A stretch of 64,000 nucleotides of DNA from Mytilus galloprovincialis (taxonomy: Eukaryota; Mollusca; Bivalvia; Mytilida; Mytilidae). The DNA lies in assembly GCF_965363235.1 (NCBI RefSeq), contig NC_134840.1:60754793-60818792 (forward strand), given 5' to 3'. Under the pieces are notes generated by a model, which was not told where the DNA came from, made no database searches, and worked only from the letters and a program-made list of their open reading frames with translations. This document shows, piece by piece, positions 46,338 through 55,138 of this stretch. A program made the position numbers and the translations under genes. How positions within the stretch are numbered: position 1 is the first letter of the stretch; each line of letters opens with the position of its first letter.

Positions 46338-46800
46338 GCCATTTTGAAAATTCTAACTTCAAAATCCAACTCTGCCTATGCCAGTTACCATTCCTGTAAA
46401 GTTTCATCCAGTTTACTCAAAATTCTTATTTTTGAAATTTTTGACCTTTTTGCATTGTTTCCATGGTAACAAGACCTATTTTGGAAATTCCAACTCCAAA
46501 TGCCATATCTACCAATGTTGCTTATCATTACTGTGAAGTTTCATGAAGTTTTGAGCATTTTGAGAATTTTGAAAATTTTGGTGTAGTTTCCATGGCAACA
46601 TAGTAGTTCCAATGATCGCCAAAATCATCCAACACCTGTATATAGTGGGCACCTACAATGTTTTAAAATATGATGACTCTGAGTTGAAGCATATCCAAAC
46701 AGTTCACCAAAAACCAAAAACTGATTTTTTTCACAATTGTGCCGTTTCCATGGTAGCGGCAGCCATATTAAACTATTCCATGCCATAATTAAAAAGGGGG
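46338..46800. repeat. Foreign segment with diverged internal repeats
   Basis: Two diverged units of about 150 bp each end in GTTTCCATGG(T/C)AACA (about 46458 and 46588), and a third GTTTCCATGGTAGC lies near 46743. It has no counterpart in the left arm, so it was acquired later or marks lost sequence. Non-coding. Confidence 0.5.
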
Positions 46801-46814
46801 AAGGATATTAAAAA

Positions 46815-47118
46815 TCAAATAAGTAACGAATAAGTAACGAATAGGGAATAGGGAATAGGTAACGAATAGGTAACGAATAGGGAATAGGGAATAGGTAACG
46901 AATAGGCAACTAATAGGGAATAGGGAATAGGTAACGAATAGGTAACGAATAGGGAATAGGGAATAGGTAACGAATAGGCAACGAATAGGGAATAGGGAAT
47001 AGGTAACGAATAGGTAACGAATAGGGAATAGGGAATAGGTAACGAATAGGCAACGAATAGGGAATAGGGAATAGGTAACGAATAGGCAACGAATAGGGAA
47101 TAGGGAATAGGTAACCAA
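46815..47118 (-). repeat. Terminal 36-bp minisatellite of the giant element
   Basis: About eight copies of a 36-bp unit built from GAATAGGTAAC and GAATAGGGAATAGG. Because 36 is divisible by three, the reverse strand stays open for 113 codons as a 12-residue repeat (TYSLFPIRCLFV), which is not a gene. The 11-bp AACGAATAGGT core is the same motif that separates the satellite monomers. Confidence 0.9.
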
Positions 47119-47130
47119 CTTGACGCCCAT

Positions 47131-47139
47131 CTGAAATGA
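47131..47139. repeat. 9-bp target-site duplication, right
   Basis: CTGAAATGA, exact copy of 31771-31779, running straight into a run of about 20 C residues (to 47158). Confidence 0.85.
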
Positions 47140-47158
47140 CCCCCCCCCCCCCCCCCCC

Positions 47159-47519
47159 GAAGTACTTAATTTTTTCCGCTAAAATGTCCTGCTCCCTATG
47201 AAACCTATATTATATAATGTTAAAGTTCAATAAAGTACACCTTTGTTTGGTTTTACGTGCTGCTTAGTTGCTCTCTCGTTGATGTTTACCCTTTTTTACA
47301 TAAGAAATACCATGTTGTATATCGCCATTTCTTCAACCTTTATAACTTTATTCAGAGTTTAAAATAAATGAAAACTTTTCTCGTAGAAAGAAGAATACAA
47401 GATTTATCTGGAAAAAAAATGTCAGCAAATCAAACTTTAAGAAGCAACAACTTTTGCGTTTGTGTGTAAATTTAGTCTGTATGTATTTGCCTAATCATCA
47501 ATATTGTTCTGCTTTTCGT
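47159..47519. other. Gene-free stretch
   Basis: AT-rich flank of the giant element; nothing recognised. Confidence 0.35.
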
Positions 47520-48310
47520 TATTGCTGCTAATTGAATGCAAATATATTTGCTGCAAATCATTTAAACCAATTTTCTCTAATGAGAAAGGTAAATATGCAA
47601 TATACTTACTGGAGATGTGATGAAATATATGAAGCTGTTAATTTTATCCTGGATAATAATTACGAACGTTTCGGCAACAAAGTTTATCAACAAGTTGTAA
47701 GTATTCCTATGGACAATAATTGCGTCGGTTTGATAGCGTGAGACCTGTTTGTACTATTATGAATCACAGTTTATGACCAAACACAGTAAATACCCGTCTA
47801 AATTGCATTTAGTTGATAATTCAACAACACTTACCGTTATCTTGATGATATTTTTCGTTAAATAATCAAGAATTTTCTAAATATACTGTCAAAATTTACC
47901 AAAGGATATTAAAAGAAGATATGGTATGACTGCCAAGTAGACAGCTCTCCATAATAGACCCAAATGTCAAAGAAATGAACAACTATAGGTCACTGTACTC
48001 ACTCTAAATAAATCAAATTCAAGAGGTAATGACTGTCCTTTCCTAGATTAAGATATTTCAGTTTTACACGAGAAACTCCTCACTAAAATTTACGACAAAA
48101 GGGACGACGTTACGTTCCCTATTGCTAATTTTCCCTTTATGATGGTGATGTTCCTTTGGCACCATCTTGCGGTGTTTATTTTTCACAACTCGTTTTCAAT
48201 GCCTGTGTCTGTTGTGACGTTTTTGATTTTAACGAAAGTTATCTATGTATTACTGGTAAATCATTAAGCCAGAGATTTCGTGTTGTTCGGATATACAAGT
48301 ACCTGGCCAC
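47520..48310 (+). mobile_element. Reverse transcriptase fragment (Penelope-like), split by family A
   Basis: Forward reading shows GNKVYQQVVSIPMDNN, then a TYRYLDDI catalytic block near 47830, NNQEFSKYTVKIYQ, and after a family A insertion (about 47893-48000) LTLNKSN, CPFLD, KIYDKRDDV, GDVPLAPSCGVYFSQLV and DFNESYLCIT. This is the longest RT remnant in the window. It is a dead fragment. The family name is from motif resemblance. Confidence 0.6.
47893..48000 (+). repeat. Family A fragment inside the RT remnant
   Basis: AGATATGGTATGACTGCCAA, CAGCTCTCCATAATAGACCC and ACAACTATAGGTCACTGTAC; RT-like sequence continues on both sides. Confidence 0.6.
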
Positions 48311-48379
48311 GTCCAATCTGTTTTTTTATTGTTATATGTATTTCTATTTGTATCCATCTGGTGCGTTAATAGATATAGG

Positions 48380-48432
48380 AAAAATAGGAAAATGTGATAT
48401 AAGTGCCAATTAGACAACTCTCCATCCAACTT
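48380..48432 (+). repeat. Family B head fragment
   Basis: AAAATGTGATATAAGTGCCA then ACAACTCTCCATCC only. The flank GCGTTAATAGATATAGGAA also precedes the full copy at 48763, so two insertions or a duplication of the junction occurred. Confidence 0.45.
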
Positions 48433-48762
48433 TTGTTATCAGTAAATTAAAAACAAACTGAATACTATTGTTATATACTTATAGATGTTCATGGATCTAC
48501 AATATGTCGATACCTGTATCTTGGCATTACACAAGGTAATGTTTGTCTCTAACTGTTTATGACGTCTTTAATCTTAATAATCCGTTGGATGTTGGATGTT
48601 TATTGATTGATAATTTAGTCTAAGATGCATGATTTTTTTTATAAGTTGTAAGTGGTTTTAAACTAGCTGTCAGTAACTGTGAGTACTCTCAGATCTTAAC
48701 ATAGGGTCTTCTTGTTGTTGGGATATACAAGTACCTGGCCACATCCAATCTGATGCGTTAAT

Positions 48763-49048
48763 AGATATAGGAAGATGTAGTATGAGTTTCAACGAGACAA
48801 CTCTCCATCCAAGTAACAATTTGCAAAAGTAGACCATTATAGGTCAAGTTACGGCCTTCAACATGTATCCTTGGCTCACACCGTACAGCAAGATATAAAG
48901 GGCCCCAAAAAATACTAGAGTTAAACCATTCAAACGGGAAAACCAACGGTCTAATCTATATAAAACGAGAAACGAGAAACACTTATGAACCACATAAACA
49001 AACGACAACCACTGAACATCAGACTCCTGACTTAGGATAGGTGCTTTA
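48763..49048 (+). repeat. Family B interspersed repeat
   Basis: GACAACTCTCCATCCAAGTA, AGTAGACCATTATAGGTCAA, GGGCCCCAAAAAATACTAGA, CGGTCTAATCTATATAAAAC and GACTCCTGACTTAGGATAGG, in the same order as 61447-62735 but without the 46-bp expansion. Confidence 0.6.
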
Positions 49049-49972
49049 AATTACATTGTTGGCCTTCATCACAAAATTCAGAAGTCGAAATCCCTTACAA
49101 AAACTAAAATTGGTGTAAATTTCAGTTGAGTATATTAAGTACATGCATGTGTCTGTTAATAAATAAATCTTGTGGACTTTTTTTTTTGCAAGTGAATAGA
49201 AAGAAAAAAAGAAGGAAAGAAATGATAAACTCGTTTTTTAAAAGATAAAAAAAAAGAAAAGAAAATAATAACCCTCACAAAACAAAATTAACAAGTGCTA
49301 GTATGCCATCTAACCATTTGGAGATCCATGATTGTAGAAGTAATATGGATTAGAATGAAATTAAAGAAATACGAGAACCACAATAGAAACATAATCCTTC
49401 ACAATTACTCAAATTAAGTATTCCTAAAGCCAAAACTGAACAGTTCGTTAGAAAACAATTTGCAAAAACTAATATCTTCTACAAAATCATGGAAACACAT
49501 ATATACTGTACTTTTGATGGCAAATAAGCTGATCCTAACTCTTCTCATCATATTCAAACTCCTCTAGACAAAATATGTCCCCACTACAAAAAAAAAAATA
49601 CCAACAAACACACTGGTATCAACCAACACTAAAAGAGAGGCGAAAGATTCTAATAAGACTAATTCGGTAGGTCACATTCGGGGAACAGAAGATGGGATTG
49701 TAACGACATTCGGAAAATATCTGTGAAACGAATATTCCATAACTGTTTAGGTACAAATTGAGGATTAATGCGCTCTATAGAATATTAATTTAACATTTCC
49801 AGGAAAACGGGGGTTATGTTTGGAGTACCTTTGTTTGAAGGTCAGTTTTTTTTTAGACGGCTTTTAAGGTATGTTGGAAATTGGCATGTAGAAAGCTAAT
49901 AAATGATGGAACAGATAGTGATTTTAATCAACCCGTATAAATATAAAGTCCGTAAAATTAAAACTAAAATGA
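49049..49972. other. Gene-free stretch
   Basis: AT-rich with A-rich runs at about 49199-49265. About 49670-49760 (TTCGGAAAATATCTGTGAAA, ATTCCATAACTG) loosely resembles the retroelement 3' text near 15030. No gene. Confidence 0.35.
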
Positions 49973-49980
49973 TCGTAAAC

Positions 49981-50061
49981 GACAGGCACTCGTCTCAGAA
50001 CTTTTTTTCCTATATACCTTTTATGTGTATAGGAATTTTTTTTCTGAGACGAGTGCCTGTG
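49981..50061. mobile_element. 81-bp hairpin MITE, hAT-like
   Basis: Arms CAGGCACTCGTCTCAGAA and its complement fold over a short AT-rich loop. TCGTAAAC flanks both sides (49973-49980 and 50062-50069), an 8-bp duplication. An 8-bp duplication with CAG-starting termini fits the hAT superfamily. Too small to code. Confidence 0.65.
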
Positions 50062-50139
50062 TCGTAAACTTATCATTTTTTTCAAAGTCTTGAGTCACAA
50101 ATAAAACATTATTTGTATACATTTTTCAATCTTGCTTTA

Positions 50140-50856
50140 TAGAATGAAATTCAAAACAGTGTGGCTGTGGCCATTGATTGACACATTAAATTCATCCATT
50201 GACTGGGACAATTTAGGTGAACGTTTGTATGTAACGACCACTGCTCACTATGTACTTTTTAAAGACACTTAAACTATGGGGTCACCAAAGGTTCTCAACA
50301 CCTTAATAAAGTAATTCGAAAAATTAATCAGAAATAACACGATGTTTTGATTTATATCAATCACGGCTGGTAATCTACACACGCAGAACATTTGGTTCTG
50401 CAATGAAAACCGTGAGAGGATTTTCCGGTTGTGCTTGAGTGGAGTAATTGTCACCGCTTCAAAAGGTATGTACATTTCTAAATCTCAATTTTCTTATACA
50501 ACTGATCAAAATATTGAAAATCGGAGAATGCTATGCTGTGGTGAATACTTTAACGAAGAGATACATGTATCATTTCCTGTTGTACGTAGAGTTGAACTCC
50601 AACAAAATCAGTTGTTCCACGAGAAATTGCCTAAAAAAGTGACATTTCAATTTTGAAATGGTTCTATTTACAGACCTACAAGTTCAAATTTAGTTTTTTT
50701 TCGTGCAATGGGTATGAATGTTGTTTTTGGCGGCGTGTGCGCTGTCCTGTGTTGATAGACGTCTTAATAATTCCAAAAACAACATTTTTCCATGAAGTCA
50801 TGCGTGAGGGGATCGGTTCTGATTGAGGACATCGTGAATGCGTGAGGGGAAGTACA
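50140..50856 (+). repeat. Inverted duplication, left arm
   Basis: Reverse-complementary to 51615-53000 (after removing the MITE at 52193-52850) with scattered differences. Short frames in both arms (about 50350-50656 here) encode GNLHTQNIWFCNENRER and SGVIVTASKGMY; I do not recognise the peptide. A good splice donor (AAAAG then GTATGTAC) follows, but no acceptor is seen before it. Confidence 0.8.
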
Positions 50857-51020
50857 CCCTTTTTTTTTAATCTTTGGCTTTGTGACTTTTGTTGACTCAA
50901 TGAATAAATGTGATCAAATCAATGCTGATTAAAAAGCACAGATTTATCCTTATACTTTAATAGACGTAAACTGATCACTGATTCAATGAAATCAAACTAT
51001 AAATTGTTTGTTTAATTTCA

Positions 51021-51151
51021 GAAAATGCCATTGTTCAAAGGAAAAAGGAAAAGAGGACTGAAATTGACTCTACAAAAAGCCATGGAGATACAAGTTATCC
51101 CCGCCCTCGAAGTGAACTAAACCCTCTGGGAACTGTAAAAATCAGTTGAAA
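51021..51151 (+). other. Possible terminal coding exon
   Basis: TTTAATTTCAG is a plausible acceptor, followed by an open stretch encoding a polar tail (IVQRKKEKRTEIDSTKSHGD ... PLGTVKIS) and a stop. Its phase fits the donor at about 50466 in the left arm of the inverted duplication. It could be the last exon of a membrane-protein gene or a relic; no homologue recognised. Confidence 0.25.
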
Positions 51152-51442
51152 AAACTTAATGAAAATTCATGTTATACACATTTATGAAAGGAGTTATCTC
51201 CCCTAAAATAGTTTATTTAAAAAAAGAAGATGATTCTAAAAACATAAAATTTGATATTTGTTTAAATATTTTGATTTATACAATAAATCACCAAATATAT
51301 ATTCTTTATATGAATAAAGTCTAACTATTGAATTGCAAATCTGTTTCCAAATTTGCAGATGTGGGCAAATAATCGGTCCAGTTTTCACTTGTAGCAAGAA
51401 AACAAAATCGTTGACAACATTTTTTGTCTTTATTCTTCGTGA

Positions 51443-51484
51443 AACCAGAGACATATATACACATGTGTATATATGTCTCTGGTT
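51443..51484. repeat. 42-bp perfect palindrome
   Basis: AACCAGAGACATATATACAC is followed directly by its mirror complement. It lies in the spacer of the inverted duplication, about 230 bp from its symmetry centre (near 51236). Confidence 0.85.
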
Positions 51485-51614
51485 CCTACAATTATTTCAT
51501 AATCCAATCTCATAAACTTTTTTAAGCACACTCACATATGTGTTTTTTCATGAACAATGGAGCCAAATTTAGGTAAGCTTCAACGACTCATAGCTTGAAT
51601 ATAAAGATATGATT

Positions 51615-53000
51615 TGTACCTCCCCTCACGCATTTACGATGTCCTCAATCAGAACCGATTCCCTCACGCATGACTTCATGAAAAAATGTAGTTTTTGGAA
51701 TTATTAAGACGTCTATCAACACAGGACAGCGCACACGCCGCCAAAAACAACATTCATACCCATTGCACGAAAAAAAACTAAATTTGAACTTGTAGGTCTG
51801 TAACTAGAACCATTTCAAAATTGAAATGTCACTTTTTTAGGCAATTTCTCGTGGGACAACTGATTTTGTAGGAGTTCAACTCTACGTACAACAGTAAATG
51901 ATACATGTATCTCTTCGTTAAAGTATTCACCACAGCATAGCATTCTCCGATTTTCAATATTTTGATCAGTTGAATAAGAAAATTGAGATTTAGAAATGTA
52001 CATACCTTTTGAAGCGGTGACAATTACTCCACTCAAGCACAACCGGAAAATCCTCTCACGGTTTTCATTGCAGAACCAAATGTTCTGCGTGTGTAGATTA
52101 CCAGCCGTGTCAATTATATAAATCAAAACATAAAGGTTATTCCTGATAAATTTTTCGAATTATTTTATAATTAAAGGCGTTAAGAAACCTTTGGTAGCAA
52201 TACACAGTTAGAAGTTTAGTTTCGCATTATGACCCCTGTGAATTTTTTAAATATAAAAGTTTTTGTACAATAAAATTGATTTTTAGATAATTGAAGAATA
52301 ATATAGCCTTCTTAGTGGGTGTATTTGAACATTAAGATTGTTTTTAACATGTTTTATAGGCCATTTATATGATTGACAGTCCGTATTTTCCTATCCGTAC
52401 CGTTCATAGGTCCATACATTATTGTAGTGTTTATCAACAAAGATTTTGCGCTCGATCTTTTCAATTCAATTTTATGGAAAAACGAGCAGATAAGCATATG
52501 ATTTTTTTGGGACTACTTGATAGATATAAACCTATGGATTCAGGAAAGGTATTACTGTAATTGATTGAAATTTTCCTTTAGACCAAATTATGGAGACTTT
52601 TGTGACATGTTCACCCCCCTTTTTTGCTATATTTTGTATCTAAGAAATGCAGATTGTTGCCATGGTTACACCCAGGAGGGATTATATTTCACCCTTATGA
52701 CCATTAGAAATTAAATCTATGGAAGATTCTCTTTCTATAAGTATATACATGCATAACACAAATATAAAGCCTTCTTTGTTAGACAGGAGGGGAAAGAGGG
52801 TGTTTATGAGTGTCAATTTTAGGTTTTTTCCCTAACTGTGTATTGCTACCTTTGGTGACCCCACAGTTTAAATGTCTATCGTAGGTAGGTCGTGAACAGT
52901 GGTCGTTACAGACAAACGTTCACGTAAATTGTCCCAGTCAATGGATGAATTTAATGTGTCAATCAATGGCCACAGCCACACTGTTTTGAATTTCATTCTA
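51615..53000 (-). repeat. Inverted duplication, right arm, with MITE inside
   Basis: Pairs with 50140-50856. Only this arm carries the MITE at 52193-52850, so the arm at 50140-50856 preserves the empty site (AACCTTTGGTGACC in this arm's orientation). The outer 147 bp (52854-53000) belong to the receptor 4/5 tandem duplication and recur at 56471-56617. Confidence 0.8.
52193..52850. mobile_element. 658-bp MITE, PIF/Harbinger-like
   Basis: Terminal inverted repeats GGTAGCAATACACAGTTAG, flanked by TTT on each side (52190-52192, 52851-52853). A second copy at 61786-62448 has the same ends and TTA flanks, which fixes the element boundary at GG...CC and the duplication at 3 bp. A 3-bp T/A duplication with GG-starting termini fits PIF/Harbinger. 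The 63-codon internal frame is not a transposase. A possible ambiguity with a 7-bp CCTTTGG duplication is resolved by the second copy. Confidence 0.75.
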
Positions 53001-53206
53001 TTAACAAACGATATGTCAATATGATCTTCTTTTAATAGACAAATGGTCAGTCTTTAAATTGAGGTTTGATTGGTGCGTCGAAGCAAAACGGATAACTGCT
53101 CGACTTTCTATCTTACTATCATTGCGAGTCTTTTTCTGCGTTGCATAACGTTGAAATTTATATAATTTTTCAATTATATATCTGTATAATTTTTCAATTA
53201 TATATC

Positions 53207-53242
53207 CGTAGTAGTTCAACAATACAGATCCTTAAGATTAAG
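53207..53242 (+). promoter_or_regulatory. Conserved upstream block of receptor 4
   Basis: TATATCCGTA and CAATACAGATCCTTAAGATT, shared with receptor 3 at 29098-29141. About 121 bp before the start codon. Confidence 0.45.
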
Positions 53243-53363
53243 AGAGATTAATCGAATTATTTTATACTCGTAAAGAAAATTATCATTTACCATCTACCAC
53301 GGAATTGTTCTCTTATATGTGTAAAAAATATATTTGCTGTAGTAAATATATATATTCCTATCA

Positions 53364-54527
53364 ATGGCGTCAACAAAAATACAAGATGAACGTTTGACCG
53401 AATGGAACAACAGTGTTATGCAATATTTGTTTCCGAATAACGTTGTTTTATCTCTATACCTAATACTAGGAACTATTGGAAATTTAACTGTTATTTTGGT
53501 ATATGTTTTTAAAATGAAGGTCAAAAGGGATGATAGATTTTTTATACCGGTGCTTGCGATCGTGGATTTTATAGCATGTCTCATTGGTGCATCGTATGCC
53601 TTTGCTTGGAACCTTTTACCGGTAAAGTTCAAAAACGAATCTGCATGTCTAGCACTGTCCTTTGTTTCTCAAGGGGTAACAATTGTAGCTGCAAGTTTAT
53701 TAATGATAATAGCAGTGCAGCGTTACCTTAAAGTCTGTAAGCCATCATTTATTTTTACACAGAAAATGAAATATTTTTGTACTTTTTTGGCTTTTTGTTT
53801 TGGATGCGCATTTTCAGTTCCGATATTTTTCTATTATGGTGTGGTAGAAATGTACAATCCAATTCTTAATGTTACAGGATACTGGTGCGGACAAACGGTC
53901 CATTACAAAGACCACTTTATTCTTCATGATATAAGTGCTGCAGTATTTGCATTGATTGCTTCCATTGTTCTTATTATACTGTACATTTTGATTGGAAAGA
54001 CAATTTATCAAAAATTTATAAGATTCCATATATCTATGAAACAGGGAAAGTTTACCAAAACACCTAGTAGCTCTACGGAGGCGGAAAGTGTAGAACCGGT
54101 TGATAAAGATAACGTTCACAAGTCTTCAAGATCAAGAGCTAACAGTATCGAAGATCTCGTTGAATGCGACTCATATAGAGGAAAACTAAGACGAGGATCC
54201 ACTGATACCCTTGACCAAGGACGTTTCTACACAATAGGACAACATTTTCGAACGCACAGATACTCATACATGTTTATGACAATCACTGCACTATTTATCG
54301 TTGGTTATACACCACGATTAACACTGATGATTTTAGAAAGTCTTGATCCAAATTTTTGGAACAAACCTAATGAGACAATTGCAGGATTATTGTTCCTCTA
54401 TAGGATGTACCTTTTAAATCATGCTATAAATCCATTTATATATACCTTTTTTGATACAAGATTTCGCAAGGCAGTTTCAGAAATATTTTGTAGATGTTGC
54501 TCAACAAGAAAATCCATGTCTTTATGA
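53364..54527 (+). CDS. Class A (rhodopsin-like) orphan GPCR, receptor 4
   Basis: A 387-residue single-exon receptor. Helices by hydropathy: TM1 about 26-49 (GN at 39-40), TM2 about 59-81 (D68), TM3 about 96-118 ending QRY (119-121) then LKVCKPSF, TM4 about 138-158, TM5 about 193-215, TM6 about 291-313 with GYTPR in place of CWxP, TM7 about 338-360 with NPFIY (356-360). C95 and C175 are the likely disulphide, and NVT at 169-171 in ECL2 is an N-glycosylation sequon. ICL3 holds SRSRANSIEDLVECD, and the tail has FCRCCS for palmitoylation. The protein is identical to receptor 5. The start is the ATG in CTATCAATGG, and no earlier in-frame ATG is near. Ligand and coupling unknown; the loss of the acidic DRY residue suggests unusual activation, an inference. 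Confidence 0.94.
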   Translation: MASTKIQDERLTEWNNSVMQYLFPNNVVLSLYLILGTIGNLTVILVYVFKMKVKRDDRFFIPVLAIVDFIACLIGASYAFAWNLLPVKFKNESACLALSFVSQGVTIVAASLLMIIAVQRYLKVCKPSFIFTQKMKYFCTFLAFCFGCAFSVPIFFYYGVVEMYNPILNVTGYWCGQTVHYKDHFILHDISAAVFALIASIVLIILYILIGKTIYQKFIRFHISMKQGKFTKTPSSSTEAESVEPVDKDNVHKSSRSRANSIEDLVECDSYRGKLRRGSTDTLDQGRFYTIGQHFRTHRYSYMFMTITALFIVGYTPRLTLMILESLDPNFWNKPNETIAGLLFLYRMYLLNHAINPFIYTFFDTRFRKAVSEIFCRCCSTRKSMSL

Positions 54528-54850
54528 GAAATTCGTCATTCGTAGCAATTTAGTAAGAATTTACTTTATACAACGTATATTATATTTAGTAGTAATTTTC
54601 TATCAGATACTTTTAAGATTTGTTTTTTTTCTTAAGTCATACTTTATCCATGAAATTTCAAAACACTTTCTTAGATGAATTGATTTGAATTGCACTTAAA
54701 TCGATGTAACAAGATGGCATCTTCAGGATGAAGATGGTGTTTACTGAATATATAGAAAAATGATCCAATACTACAGAAAAATGAACCAATAAAAGAAGAG
54801 AAAAATCTAAATTTTCAAAATAGATAAGAGAATAGAGGATAGCTATAATA
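54528..54850. other. 3' flank of receptor 4
   Basis: Likely 3'UTR: GATGAATTGATTTGAATTGC near 54673 matches the receptor 3 3' flank. No canonical AATAAA close to the stop. Confidence 0.45.
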
Positions 54851-55138
54851 TAAAGAATAAAGAAAAATGACATAAAGAAATATAAAGAAAAAAGAAAAAT
54901 GACATAAATAAATATAAAGAATAAAGAAAAATGACATAAATAAATATAAAGAATAAAGAAAAATGACATAAATAAATATAAGGAATAAAGAAAAATGACA
55001 TAAATAAATATAAGGAATAAAGAAAAATGACATAAATAAATATAAAGAATAAAGAAAAATGACATAAATAAATATAAAGAATAAAGAAAAATGACATTAA
55101 TAAATATAAAGAATAAAGAAAAATGACATAAATAAATG
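54851..55138. repeat. 32-bp minisatellite, nine units (unit 1)
   Basis: AAAAATGACATAAATAAATA recurs every 32 bp, with ATGAC at 54867, 54899, 54931, 54963, 54995, 55027, 55059, 55091 and 55123. Because 32 is not a multiple of three, all three reverse frames are open in turn, giving spurious frames of up to 176 codons. Confidence 0.95.

Larger units (their letters stand above)
31780..47130. mobile_element. Giant foldback-like transposon with satellite arms
   Basis: The ends are a perfect 43-bp inverted repeat beginning ATGGGCGTCAAGTTGGTTAC, flanked by a 9-bp duplication. Between them is about 15.3 kb: a left arm of direct satellite monomers (about 31950-43613), a switch to reverse orientation, about 0.83 kb of inverted satellite, a hairpin-ended element (44444-45877), about 0.46 kb more inverted satellite, a 0.46-kb foreign segment (46338-46800), and a terminal 36-bp minisatellite. 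Long inverted arms built of tandem repeats plus a 9-bp duplication are the hallmark of Drosophila FB (foldback) elements; 9 bp also fits Mutator-like elements. No transposase frame is visible, so it is non-autonomous. Superfamily is unproven. Confidence 0.75.

Noticed and set aside
46789-47130. 113-codon reverse frame with a 12-residue repeat
   Set aside because: It is the 36-bp terminal minisatellite read in frame; a unit length divisible by three keeps it open.
50350-51151. A confident two-exon gene in the inverted duplication
   Set aside because: Donor, acceptor and phase agree, but no acceptor precedes the first exon and a stop lies upstream in frame; kept only as a low-confidence terminal exon.
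52190-52853. A 7-bp CCTTTGG target duplication for the MITE
   Set aside because: It fits this copy alone, but the second copy at 61786-62448 has only TTA repeated outside GG...CC, so a 3-bp duplication explains both.
53294-54119. Reverse frames of 112 and 101 codons overlapping receptors 4 and 5
   Set aside because: Antisense shadows of the conserved receptor coding sequence; they recur identically in both copies.
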